64,000 bases of DNA from Anadara kagoshimensis (Eukaryota > Mollusca > Bivalvia > Arcoida > Arcidae). The first letter of the stretch is position 1. Every line of letters begins with the position of its first letter. Both the position numbers and the translations under genes were made by a program. The stretch is from NCBI GenBank assembly GCA_021292105.1, contig CM037870.1, positions 44,038,576-44,102,575 of the forward strand, in the 5' to 3' direction. Positions 1 to 13,945 of this stretch are shown piece by piece. The notes beneath the pieces were generated by a model, which was not told where the DNA came from, ran no database searches, and saw only the letters and a list, made by a program, of their open reading frames with translations.

Positions 1-3000
1 AGGAGTCTTGAGGCCATTTTTGCATTCAGAAATAAAAGTTTTCAGAATCTACATGTTCTTGCATGAAATCGAGATAACTGCAGCAGCTGTGTACCATACA
101 TGTACATACAAATAAACAGAATTTTGAACAGAGCTAATTACAGCACAAGTTTTTGCAATTTTGCAATCCGATTTCAGTGTTGTTTAGATCTTTGACATTC
201 CCCAGTATTAGTTTGGGTGTAGTCTTCTTCAAATATATGAGAATGACCTATTTCTTCATACTTACAATTGTTTTAATTTGTTTTCCACAAATATCAGTAT
301 ATAATGGGATTTTTGTAATATTAGAGATATTTACAGTCCTTATTTAACATAACGACCATTATGGTCCAAGTCTTTAATACTTGATAGGACAGAGAATTTA
401 TGATGAGCTGGCCTTGAGAAATCTCCCCTTTCTCTATTAATTAGTAAACCTATATATTGTGTACATGTTTGTAAAACTGGCCAATCAATCATTGCCTGGT
501 GTCCTTACTCTGAAGCCTTGACTGGTTCCCTGTCTGGTGTCCTTACTCTGAAGCCTTGACTGGTTCCCTGTCCTCCTTCCTGATTAATTATCCCAATTAA
601 GTTGATGTTTCTATATCAAGTAGGTCCATATTTCTACTGCTCATCCTTGTCTGAAGTATCCTAGTCCAGTACCAGTGTACAAATTACTGTCAGTTTGTTG
701 TAAACATATAACAATTACAATAATGTGTGATAGTAGGACCCTAGGGTCATTTATTTAGACTGAAATAAAAGAGCATATGGCACTGACCAGTGAGTGGACA
801 CTATGGTCAATAACTTTGCTAAAGGTGACATTACTTATTGTAGAATATTGCTAAAGGTGATTTTGACAGTTTTTTTCAGTTGTTTTTGAAAATTAAGTTA
901 TATCTTGATAAAAGATCACTACTGAATACTGTCAAGGACAGATATGTGTCATTGTTTCTACACATCAATTTAATTTAACCATTTTTCTTTACCCCTTACA
1001 CAACTTCTCCTTCTGTCACTCTTTTCCCACAAATGTATTTACCGTAATCCCTCTAGGTTGCACACCTGAAGCCCCCAAAAATGACAGAATCATAAGCCTT
1101 TTAACACATTGAAATATGTTTTCATAGAATTTAATAAGTGGGGGTACAAAAGGAAGACATACCCTCTTCCATAATTTATTGATCCTCACTTTAACTTCAC
1201 CTTCTGTCCCTCGTTAATCCACAAATTATCTCATCACTGAAGTAAATTCATTGCGGGTATAGATATCCAGGGTATTGAGTTGAAATGGTGTAGTTTCTTA
1301 CTATAGTATATGAATGTCCTGAAAAGGACTGGATGTGATCACCTCTATATATGAGTGATTATCTCTGGTGGTCATCTGAACATACTAATTAAGCTGGACA
1401 TCTGACATCCAGGTCTGTCAGTTTAAATAGATATGGTGTTATAAGTGTAGTACTGGCCTTCAGAACTGGACATTTTATATGGACTTGTCCATCATAAAAA
1501 CTCAAGGATCTGAAAGTTTTAAAGTAATTCTGTGATGATGATCAACACAAAAGTAGTGGTTATATGGCTGAGATGACACTTATCTGATATTTTTATGTTT
1601 AGTTTTGTAATGTTGATTACAGTATCAGATTTCCTTAATAACTGTGTGGTCTAGATTTCAAAATCCTTGACCAGTCAGTGCTCTACTTTTCGTCAATTGG
1701 GAATAACTTCAAAATTACTCTGTCTGGAAAAACAGAGGAGGATTTTTTGTTTGTGATTTTTAGTTATTTTCAATTAATGATCACTCATGTGTAATTATTA
1801 CTAGGATTCTTTAATGGATAGTTGGACTTGAAGTCTTTGTTGGAGAAAATTGAAGCCAACATAATCTGTTATTGTTATTTATACCCGCTGGATAATGTTT
1901 TTATCTGCTGGACATTGTTACGATCCTACAAACTTTGTTTGGGATGCTTTTAGAAATTTATTTTTGATTTAGTAGTAAAAACTAGTAAAACAAAACTGAT
2001 TGCCTGGCATTTCGGAAAAGTGCAAGATAAAAAAAAGTAGAAAAAAAAACATATGGACCCGACAAAAATTTCTTCACGTGAAAAAAATAGCTTCTGTGTC
2101 AGCAATATACATGTTTACTAACTCTTCAGGGTCATGAAATAGATAAAACTGCTACTGTAAAGATGATACAAAACTTGTAGTGTAAAGCTGATACAGTTGT
2201 TAAACAGATGTAGATTTATATACCAGGGATAAAACATTAAACAAATATCATATAGATAATCATAAAACTCCCAGCAGCAGCACCAAAACCATGCAAAAAT
2301 CTCATTTTGATGATGTTAGTTAGGTGTTAACGCCATGCCAGGGGTGTGTGGAGTTACTATAAGAACTTGGCGTCATTGTGGAAGACGGAACATCAGTTTA
2401 TTATTTAGAGAAGATACTTCCGAAAACTAAATTATAAACAGCCTGGAATTGATTATAACAAGGAACACTAGTGTTTTACAAAAACAACATGATATAATGT
2501 ACATGTTTTTGTAAAGGTCTTTGCTTTATAAGCTCTTTGTTAAGGAGTTCTAATGCTTTCAGCTGTAGGTCTGAGACAGAGCCATCGTGTTTCATAGTTT
2601 TTCGAGTTTCGGACTATTTTGATTGATAACTGATTCTGATAAACAATATTGTTTATAATATTTTGATAAAAAATATTAATTATTAACTTGGATTTTAGCC
2701 ATATTCCTCCTGTATTACAATTTTCCACAAATCATCACGCCCAGCCTTTTGCAGCTAGGAATATAAGAGTAACTGCAAGTTTATATTGCACTCGCTGATT
2801 TTAGGTTTAAAAATTCTTGTTTTTGCAAGCATCCATATAGTTTGTTAAGTTAGAAGTTGGACAGTAATCCAATTGTGAAACTTACATGTAGATTTGCAGA
2901 TAGGAGAAGAAGACCAATAGTGCATGTAAATATATGCCGTGTTTTCTTAGTGTTTCTGGATCAGAGATAACATTTTGGGGCAGAATTTAACTCTTATTTC

Positions 3001-3457
3001 GGCCACCAGAATAGGAGGAGTTATATTTCTAGTAATGATGGAATATAAACTAAGATAAAAGAAAAACCTGGCTTTGGATACAAATTCTTAAGTTTTAGAA
3101 CAAGATTAATTGGAGTTTTTTTCTGATATAATAGAAAGTTGTGTGTTTTGAATATTATTTATTCTGTGTATTACTGGAATAATTGATCTTGAATTAACAC
3201 AAATACTGGAGAAAAAAATCAAATTGGTAATTGATCGTTTGAAGGCGTTAGTTATTACATTATTTATTAATTTTTTCGCACCTGAAAAGTAATTTTGCTG
3301 CAATTTATGTCACGTCCCAATATAGAGATTGTCTGGTATTGAATCGTCAATATAGAGCACGGACAGGGTACCTGTTCAGTTATAATTGATTTTGTGTCGT
3401 CTTAGTTCTAGTGACAAATCCATTAATTCTTATTGATGATGATGTAAATTTCGTTCA
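1..3457. other. Upstream region, no gene recognised
   Basis: AT-rich sequence with frequent stops in all frames. No domain-like translation, no exon with good splice sites, and no TATA box or CpG-rich promoter that I can defend. It may hold the promoter and 5' UTR of the short tensin transcript, or be an intron of a longer transcript that starts before the window. A 38-bp direct duplication sits at 496-571. Confidence 0.5.
496..571. repeat. 38-bp direct duplication
   Basis: Two adjacent copies of a 38-base unit beginning CTGGTGTCCTTACTCTGAAG, at 496-533 and 534-571, identical by eye, so recent. Confidence 0.85.
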
Positions 3458-3565
3458 ATGAAAATGAAGGAATTATCACATTTGTGTAATGGCTGTTTCA
3501 TGCCGGGACGGAACTCACCTGACAACGAAGTACAATATCATCAAAATGGGGGTGATTACTCTGTG
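3458..3565 (+). CDS. TNS: Tensin exon 1 (short N-terminus, putative start)
   Basis: Thirty-six codons from ATG 3458 to a GTAAGA donor, phase 0. A TGA lies in the same frame at 3440-3442, with no plausible acceptor between it and the ATG, so this is a first coding exon. A second in-frame ATG at 3464 has an A at -3 and may be the better start. The peptide opens [20 protein letters not shown]; cysteines 10 and 13 near the N-terminus could be lipidated (speculative). I recognise no domain. Support is the open frame, the donor, and phase agreement with the next exon. N-termini of tensins vary, so there is no homology support. Confidence 0.55.
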
Positions 3566-6500
3566 GTAAGAACTATATAGTATATTATATATTTAGTTGT
3601 GTCTAAATCATTTATTGAATTATATTGGTTGAAGTTTCTGCTGAATTTTAGAATTGATTGATTTTGACATATTGACATAGATTGATTTGTTTTGACGATG
3701 TTCTCAACATCGGAGTATCTATAAGTCGCTGAGTGCATCAGCACAAATATGTCTCAGTACTGTTTGAAATATTGAATCAAAGTTACTGTTATCATGTCAT
3801 CACTTTGAAATGGGGTTTATGAGTAGCTTAGTTAGGCTATGGGTCCCAAAAGACTTCATTCGCTTGCGAATTTATGAAACTAGGTACGGTACCCCAAACA
3901 GATTAAACCATTTTTTTAACATTTTAAAAATATGACAGCAAAAGCATTAAAATTGACCATTTGACCATTTTGAAAGTAAAATTCTGCAAGTTTCAACTAG
4001 ACTCATGACAGGTAATGTCTTGATATAAATTCATTTTTGTTGGCACCTTGATTGTTAAACCCTCCTCTTAATAAAATCAGATTATTTAATGGCTAAACCT
4101 AATAACACATGTTGATATATTAAAACCATACATGGGGACTTCGGTTTTCGAATTGTCTAAAGCATATGCTTACAGATCACAGGTTATTTCACCACTTAGG
4201 TTTTGCGTGGAATAGTATTTCACACTAAGAAGGTATAGAGAATGTGTCCTCTCTCTTCCCACAGCTTATCATGCTGCACTTTTGACAAGGCATAGAAAGT
4301 AAGTCAAATCCCCACTCAGGACAGATTCTGTTTTGAGAATGTTTGTCAGATCACTTGTCTAAAAAGTTGGTGGTTTTCTCAATCGGCATTCTGGTTTCCT
4401 CCACCATCCCTGAATTGACCAACTCCACAGTAGTAGAGGAATGTAAACTGGGTCATGAAACACCATAGTTGGTGGTTTTCTCTATCTGCACTCTGGTTTC
4501 CTCCACCATCCCTGAATTGACCACCTCCACACAAGTGAAAGAATGTAAACTGGGTCATAAAACACCATTACTTCACTTATAAAAGCATGCAAAATTCCAG
4601 AACTATTAGATATACCAGGTTACAAAAAACCATATAGAGAATTAGCAGTAAGTACAAGTATCATCTATAACACAGGTGAAGCATTTTAAAAGAAAAGTTA
4701 ATTAACTTTCCTGTAGGAAGTCTTAGAGATTTCTTCAGCAGTAGTTCCATACCAGCACAGTGAATCATGGTACCATCTTCAGATACATTCTTCAGATATG
4801 GCAAATGTAAAATGTGTATTTGTTATGAATCTTTGGAATAGTAGGGTCATACTGCTTTTATCTTACCCATAATCAAAAACAAACATTCCAATCACAATCC
4901 AGAAGCAAAGTAAAAACTTTGGAACTGACAAGGTAGGTTAGACACTTGAACTTCCAAGAGGAAAATGAGGGAAGTGAGGCTGGGTGCTCCGAAAGGGTAA
5001 GCACCTCCTGTTTAGCTAGCTACATCCACCATGTGTGTAATCAAAATTGTGTGAAAGGAACATGAAACTATGGGATGACAAATATATCAAGGGCAATCCT
5101 GGACACAGAGACATCAAACTTATCAACAATACTGTGATGATGACCATAAAACTTTTTGAGGGCCTTGATAAGCCTAGGCTTGCAATATCCCTGAGTCAAC
5201 AGTTTATTTGCAAGCAGCCTGCTTTGTTGTACAAAGTCCCCATAGTGGGAACAAGTTCTACTACCATAGCATATCAATTGGGAAAAAATGAAAGAATTCT
5301 CAGAGCTGTAGATAGAATCTCAAAGTTATTTTGAATCGTTTTAGCATCCTTGAAACATTGTTATGATAAGCACACATATAGCTCATGGACAGTGTTACTA
5401 TACAACTATTAAGTATCTTTTCATTTTTACTAGCAACTCAACTCAGATGATGGTTTTTGTGCTTTGTATCTCTTTTGATCAGGCATTTAAAAAATTGTGG
5501 TCTGCACATCAGCCGATAGGCAACATGTAGATGTTGAACTTAAACAATAATCATTTAAAATCAATAAAATGAATTGGACTTGAACTAATGGGTCTAGTTT
5601 ATAATGAAACAATACTTTTATTTTTTACAAATGTGGACAATATGCTGTCTAGCTGATAAGTCAGAAGGTTTTTAATTATTTTAAAAGCATTTAGTGACTG
5701 ACTATCTGGCTATATTTGTGAGATGGTCACCATTTTGGAGTACACGGTAATTAATGAATCCTTCAGATTCTTTCAGAATCTTTTCTTACTAAAAATTCCA
5801 AAACTGGGTCTATACATATATACCAAAGAGGGTTTATACATGTATTCCAAAACTGGGTCTCCCAAAACTAGGTCTATACATGTTCCCAAAACTGGGTCTA
5901 CTTATGTATCCCCAAATTTGGTCTATACATGTACATGTAATAAGGTATATCTATGTTTTACATTATGCCTCAGAGAAGTTTTAAGATTTAGCATTAGTTT
6001 GGACCAGATTCAAGTTGGGGATGTTTATTTTGGCAAACATCAAGATATCATGAAGAATCATTCACAGAGTGATAATACTTCTGTTTTTACTTTGGATATA
6101 AAAAAGGTGTATTGGGGCATGGAAGATAAATAATCATACAGTCTTCAGCTTGCTAATAATTCATATATTGTTTATGATATAATGTACCCATTATAATTAA
6201 CTCTAGGTGAATGTTAATGTTTTCTCTGGTTTGTTATATATAGATAATAGAAATATATGGTTCTTTTGATTTGAGGCAAACATTTATCAACAAGTAAGAT
6301 TAATTATGTTTTTAAAATAGTTCCACTGCTAAATAACTAATAAAAAACTAACTTAAAAAGCAAACCAGTCGTCAAGTGTCTGAAGCAGTAGTTAGTTATC
6401 CTCTTTGAAATGCTTTGAAACTGAAGTACAATGACTGTAAAAAGAGGGATTTTTCAGTTAAGGTTTTTAATTGGAATGTCCCGGTTTGCCCTTAAAGGCT

Positions 6501-9500
6501 TTGGGGGCCCTCATTGATGAAGTGAAGAGTTATCTGTTATGTTTTGCGTCTTTGGCTATGGAATAAACCCCGATTTCCAAAATAGAAAACAGTCCATGGC
6601 CCCTTACTAATGAAAGTCAAAACAAAAAGACTACAAGACAGTACTTTTTCGTGTGAAACCTAAAAAAAAATCCCAAGATCCATGTCATGGTGATGTTTGT
6701 ACCCTTGTTTCACTTGTACTTAAGTTGTAGGCAAATTTCAATTTTATAAAAATTGTAGTGTTTAGCTTTCTGGGTTAATGAGACTTGAATAATTATTCCA
6801 TAAAGCCTCAGCCACACTGTACAACTAGTTTTATTGACAGGTGAGAAAAATAGGACACTTAAGAAGTGATTCCTGCTTTCTGTTGACAGGTGGGCTTAAT
6901 TAGATCAATAAATTATTGATTTGATTGTCGCCTGATCAATATAATTAATTGTTTTATTACCTGCCCTATCACCTGTAATCAGGCTGGTTAATTACGCCGT
7001 CCAATCTCTAGTTAAACACTTGTCTAACCTCGTTAAACACTTACCTACACTAATTAATCCAGCTATACTTTCTGATTTATGATTTAGAGTAATTATAAAA
7101 TGTTTATATAATGTTTTCATCTTTTCCCCCTTCCCACCTGATGCTCTGTTCTTTCATCCATCCAGACACTTCTTGCCCCTAGTAATTCTCCAAAACTATA
7201 AAGCGCTGTTTTGCAAAACCTGGTGGAAAACATCAACATTGATAGGAGATTTGATTAATGTCAGGTAGTGATGTACTTTGTAAGGCCAAGAAAAAAAAAT
7301 AATAATAATAAAGCCCCCCCAAAAAATCCTCAAAATAAAAAACAATATTGGCTTTTAAAAGGTTAAAATGTAGTGAGGGAGTGTGAAAAATGCTTTTGTA
7401 TCAGGATGTAGGATTAAATCCATGATTGTTCAAGTTTAAACATTCTATTTTCATGATTGTACAACATTTTACTCATTTCAGGAAGGTTGGTTGATGATGA
7501 TTTCTATTTTAAAACAAGTGCTTCAGCTTTTATTCATTGAGTTAAGTTTGATTCATCTGATATAGTAATTACTACTTTGGTAAAACCATAACACCCCCAC
7601 ACAACAAACATGTATAAATATGTTGTAGGAAGTGACCGGTTCATTCGTCATATCATCAGTTTTGACAGGCGGTCAGTCAGTTTATAAATCAATTTGTAAG
7701 TGACAGCATTACTTATCTATTATGTAATACAAATCAGGACCATATGTAAACTTAATAAGTTTTGGTCAGTCTAGGGTCAGGAAGATTTGGTTCAGGCTGC
7801 AGGAGGTCAAAACTGAATTTAGATTGATGGGTAACAGATTATTAATTTTGAAAGCTAAAATAATAATAATAATAATAATTAAAAATAGATGAATAATAAA
7901 TAGATAAATTAGTTAAAATAAGATTAAATAAATGAATGAATGAATTTTAAACAAATAAATTATCAGTGTCTTCATATAGAATTTAGTTGATCAAATACTG
8001 ATAATTATTATTCAACAAGTGGAGGGACAATATTATGCCCTGAAGATGACATTTTCTTCTGTCTTAATTCATTACATAAGAAAGTCAGTTGTTCTCAACA
8101 TGTACCCCCACTGACCCACAGCAGGCAGGGTACACTCCCCCTGACCCTTTCATTGTAACTCATTGTTATTTACAGTTAAGTGGCATTTTAAAGATTTTAT
8201 ATTCATTTCAAATGTCCATTAATTCCTGTTAATTCACATTCTTTGACTTTTTAAGTACTGGTGTCTATTCATAACACACTACATTTATAGTGCTTTAATT
8301 ACCTGTTACAAACTATTGTCAAAAATATAGTTATCTCCCTTGGCCAGAAGCTCAATTTGTTTAATTAAATGTATATAACGCAGTGGAAATAACCTGATTT
8401 GAATATATATATCACTAGTGTGATAATCATCATTAATGATACATTATTATACTAAATATGTCATCAAATACAGCTTTATAGCAGATCAGGAGAACTGTTT
8501 CTACTGGTAGTCCCGACTTTTTATGGGATTTTCTTTATTTCCACCTAACAATACATGTATAGTGACTCCTTGGAGATAGTTTCTAAGTTTTACACATTAT
8601 TGCAGTTTGGAATGTTACTCCTTGTTGGTGGTTAAAACAAGCCCTCTACCATTCAGTCGGTATCAGTGTCAGACATGTTGGAATTTAGGATCGTTATTTT
8701 GTAGCCATCATTATACAAGTGTGTGCACATTTTATGCAACAGCATGTTAGTAGTGGTAATTACTTGTATTCAAATGTTATGTGGATAAAAAAGGAAAAGT
8801 GTTATCAAATTTTATGAGGAGAAAAAAGGAAAAGTGTTATCAGTTTTCAGATTTTAATTTAGATATATGTCTAATCTGATTGTTACAATATCGAAAGCCT
8901 GAATAAAATCCTCATAAAAAGCTGAAGGAATATTTGTGTGAAAAATAGAAAATTGTTAAAAAATTTGTGAGTTTACCTGCTCTTCTTTTGAATTCATCTG
9001 ATTGGTTTAGAGATATTTATTACGTGCAAATATGATGGTAGGTACATTTGCTTTTATATATAGCTAGAAAGTGATAGATTTTTTTTAAATCCAGTTTTTT
9101 CAGACACAGATTATGTAAAGGATTCTTTCAATATTGGAAGTGTAAAAGTTAAGAAACTAGACAAGAAAGTGAAAGTTCTTGGATTCTGTAGTACAGTTTA
9201 TACATATATGTATCCCCAACCTCATCCAAACAGCTTGTGATTGATGAGGGAAGGGGGGGGGGTGATTACATTGCCCCTTCCATAATGCATTTATTTTCTC
9301 AGAGCGTCATTCATTCCCTTGACAATCATTATTGATGAGACTGTACAGGGGATACATTGTAACACCACATAACTACTTTCAGATTTAAATATAAATTTTA
9401 TTTTAGTTATAAACTTATTGACCTTATTTAAATAATTTTATTTTTGTTAAACTACATGACCTTAGTCCACCCACTCATTTACAATGTATATTAAAATTGA

Positions 9501-9614
9501 AATATCTAAAGGTCAGTAAAACATAAATCATTAATTTAAAATAAATACTGTATGTTCTTTATTTACTTAATTTACTTAATGTAAACAGGTAATGGCTTTT
9601 GTTTTCACATTTAT

Positions 9615-9688
<74 letters not shown>

Positions 9689-12600
9689 GATATATTACAA
9701 ATACTGTTTTTGACTTATTCATACTGTCACTATGCATATCTTTTGAAATGCGCATACACAATGTTGTGACAGACTGCATACACAAATATACATTTGTCCA
9801 ACACTAATATTGTTACGACACCTTAGGCACACTTTTTTGTAACTTTTCATTTAAATAATATAAATGATATACAAGATTAGAATTTGTTTTTAAAAAACTG
9901 GTTTTACACTTTGAAGTTATTTTAACCCATGTGTGATGCAAGTCGGGGTATTGGACTACTTGTATATTATGTCCAAAAGGTGAATCATCTCTGCAGCATG
10001 TGTAAATCATGTGTAAATCATTTCTATTCTTGAGAGATCTTATCTGGTGTATATTCTTCATTTGATATGTTATTTAATTTTCTTCAATATATACTTTATG
10101 ACCCAATGTGAATGCAAATATTGAAATAAGGAGCCCTAGTTTATAATTTGTATAATGTATATAAAAACTGGTCTTTCCAGTTTAACAGTTGATAACAATC
10201 TTTTTAATCTGTCATATTGTAACATTTTCGTAACAGATATTTTAGTGCATTCACACCTGAATAGCTCATGTAATCATTTAAGGAGTGGAGTGGACGAAGT
10301 TTGATGCCCCAGTCAAGATTTTTTCACTTATGTTAAAGCAATCAGTTTTAGGATAGTGGAGGAAATTGGAGTGCCTTAAGAAAACTTCAAACCTGTAGAA
10401 AGTAAACTGAAAAACTTTTTATACCAGGATCTGCCTGAATGGGATTCAAACCAAGGCAGTGAGTGGCACTATGCTCTATAAAACTAATCTTAAGAGGCTC
10501 GCAGTTTTCATTTAAGCATAAATTAGATTTTGCACCATGTCCGTACTAGTTGAACTAGTGCATAAATGCACATGGCCCAGTGTTGTCGTAAAAGGATTTG
10601 ATCTTTTATTGTCTTAGTGGTTGTGTGGTCAAATCCTAATTGTTACATTGTTATTTTGGAAAGTTAGATTTTCTTCTCATGCTCATACTTAAATTGGCAA
10701 TTGTATAAATTGTATGAAATCCTTAGAAAAAAAAGGGGTGGGGGGGGGGGGGTAAAAATACTGAAAACAGGAATTTAATTCTAATTTCTACATAGACATT
10801 TCAGAAAGTTGGATTTTCTTCTCTTGTGCTTACTTGAAACGGCAATCGTATAAAGTGCATGAAACTCAGAAATGTAATGCCAAGGTAGATGACTGCTATA
10901 ACTAATCCAAATTAGATGGGGGAGGTAAAAACACTGGACAGACAGTCTCTATCTTTAAGCCACTAAGAGACGGTTGACTGGCAGGAGATTTACCATCCTA
11001 TAATCTAACGACTACTTAAAAGATTGACTTTAAAAATCTGTTCCATCTTTGAGTGTTCCAGGTAATCAGCCTATACACATACATATATGTAGATGCACGT
11101 GTATCCATGCATTTAAAAGCTAGGCCAGCGAATATACCAAGGTCATGTCTGTTGTTTAACCACCCACCCACCCACCCACACATGTTGTGTTTCCTTAAGA
11201 ACTACTGACTATACATGCATATCATTGATTGTAAACATAATTGTAACAGTCACTTGTACTTTACTTTTATCTCAGCTCTGTCCTGCTGGCTTTACCTGAA
11301 AAGGGGGGGGGGGCTACCTGTGTGAAACATAAGAGCAACCACCACTTGTTCTTTAATCTCCACTCCTGTTAGTTTATCCTGAAAAAAGGAGGGGAACTTG
11401 TGTGATTGTATTTTACTAACATATATAGATGATGAGAAATTTTGTGTGTTTTGCTTTCCTAAAATAAACTTTATTTTATCATATTGCAACTTATATATAT
11501 AACTATATTTTTGAGAAAAAAGTAGATTCCAGTAATCTATCAAGTGATGCAAATAAATTTGATACATCATTGCCCCACCCACATATAAACAACCCCTGAT
11601 TATTAAGTTGTAAAATAATTTGGATGGTTAAGGCCCTTTAAAAGCATTTGAACCACATCACTAGATTTTAACTACACCACTGGATACCATTTTCATCATT
11701 CACAGTAAAAGTCCATAGTATATGGTATCAATTGTTTTTATCTGGTGTCTTTTATATATTTTTTCATACATTTTATTATACCCCCACTTAAAAAGTGTGG
11801 GGTATATAGTGATAGGGGTGTCCGTCCATCCTTCCGTCCTTCCGTTACACCTTAGGGTACCTATCTCTTATCCGCAACTCCTCCTAAACCCTTCAATGGA
11901 TTTTCATGAAACTTTCACACAATTTTTGTGATATAATGTAGATGTGCACCTCCTATTTAAAAATTTGATCTCATGGATTTTTTTTATGGGGGGGGGGTGT
12001 ATTTTTTGTGAGCTTGTGGCTCGCAGTTTTTCTAGTTTTGCTTCGTATTGATGGATCAGGCTTTTGTAATTTCATTTTATTCTGTTGTATACTTGCGCTT
12101 GATTTTGAAATTATGGTAATGTAATGGTACATTTCCCAGGTTTAATGTTTTGGATATGTTATTGATGAGGAAAATATTTACTTTCTACATTTTTTGTCTC
12201 TTTTTAATTGATAGTTTTCAATTATTAAAGTTTTATTAAAAGATACAGCTACTTGTCCAATTTTTTGGTCTAAAATAGAAAATTCAATATTCTTGTGTGT
12301 ATTTATATAAGTACATTCATCTGATGTTTATTTTGTAATATAAAAAGGAGACTAAACAAATAGTAAATTTAAACATTATTTACATAAATCTGAATATAAA
12401 TCTTAATGTTTATGTATGCTAAAGTATGTGTTACAAATGTGTAATGAGAGAGAAAGAGAGAGGGGGTGAGATAGAGAGCGAGAGAGAAATGGAGGTAAAG
12501 TTTTGTGCTACAAATATTTAATGAGAGAGAGAGAGAGAGAGAGAGAGAAATGGTGCTAAAGTATGTGCTACAAATGTGTAATGAGAAAGAAAGTGAGAAT

Positions 12601-13880
12601 GAGAGAGAAATGTTGCTAAAGTTTGCACTACAAATATGTAATGAGAGAGAAAGAGAGGGTGAGATAGAGAGAGAAATGTCGCTTAATTATGTGTTACAAA
12701 TATGTAATGAGAGAGAAAGAGAGGGTGAGATAGAGAGAGAAATGGTGCTAAAGTATGTGTTACAAATATGTAATGAGAGAGAGAAAGAGAGGGTGAGATA
12801 GAGAGAGAGAGAGAGAGAGAGAGAAATGGTGCTAAGTATGTGCTACGAATGTGTAATGAGAGAGAGACAGAGAGGGTGAGAAAGAGAGAGAAATTGGAAT
12901 TTATTTACAGTTTACAAGATAGATTTTAATCTGATGCCAACAAAAACAGTAATTTTGTTTATATTTGTTGTTGTTTTATGGCGGTTGTTATGTCTATTTA
13001 CAAGCTAAACAAAGCTGATGTCCGTGTATTTATTGGTTGATAATAAACATCTTGTATGCTCCTGTGATTGCCATTGGGAGAATGTGTAACTGTTTCAGGT
13101 TATGTTTGATTTTTCATATCATGATACCTTACCTGGCCTCATTTCCTGGTGGAAGTTTGGGTGTCTTAACCTAACTTGTCAGTTCCAAAGTTTTTACTTT
13201 GCTTCTGGATCGTGATTCAGACATGGTCACATGGATTAGTATGTTTTGTTTTGATGATTACCACCAATATGAAGATGATAAAAATTAAATATTCAGTTAA
13301 TCTTGTCTAAAATTAAAAAATATGATGCTGTCAATCTATCGTCAAATTTAATCTTTAAAATTCATTTACATGTTCACATTTTCCATCATCCAGGAGAAAA
13401 TACTTAGATTTTTAAGCTGTTCATAAATGGCTGACTGGCACCTACAATACTTGTACATTACTTGTTATTTGTTTAACGATTAAAGTACTTATGGTACTGT
13501 TATCGTATGATAAATGTATAAAGATGTTATGTAAGTGAATATTATCATTACCGGGTGACAATATGGTTGTTTATTCCTGGCATCCGGATACAGGTGTTTT
13601 TTGTCAATTGGCATTAAGGGATACAGGTGATTTTTGTCAATTGGCATTGGGATACAGGTGTTTTTTGTCAATTGACATTGGGATATAGGTGTTTTTGTCA
13701 ATTGACATTGGGATACAGGTGATTTTTTGTAAATAATACATGTATGTTTCTCGGGGATGCATTTATATGATTCTTGCATTTTAGTTACAAAGATTTTTTT
13801 CATTCTCTTACTTACATTTTATTTCTTTATTACAGGTGATGACATCGTGTGTTCCACAAGTAAACCATGAAGTGGTGAGT

Positions 13881-13945
<65 letters not shown>

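Larger units (their letters stand above)
3566..13835 (+). other. Intron 1 (10.3 kb), repeat-rich
   Basis: GTAAGA...TTATTACAG. Contents are listed separately: two SINE copies, two inverted copies of a dispersed repeat, several minisatellites, a TC/AC microsatellite, and a denser, possibly regulatory stretch at 6830-7085. An open frame at 5047-5334 lies partly in dispersed repeat C and matches nothing I know. No exon encoding a C1 zinc finger was found. Confidence 0.6.

Noticed and set aside
5047..5334. 95-codon frame as a gene
   Set aside because: Begins inside dispersed repeat family C, has no recognisable domain, splice sites or promoter; most likely chance or relic.
9576..9785. 69-codon minus-strand frame
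   Set aside because: Consists of (CV)n(ER)n from the TC/AC microsatellite.
11292..11582. 96-codon minus-strand frame
   Set aside because: No domain, mixed low-complexity, no splice or promoter evidence.
12505..12801. 98-codon Glu/Arg-rich frame
   Set aside because: Translation of the AG minisatellite only.
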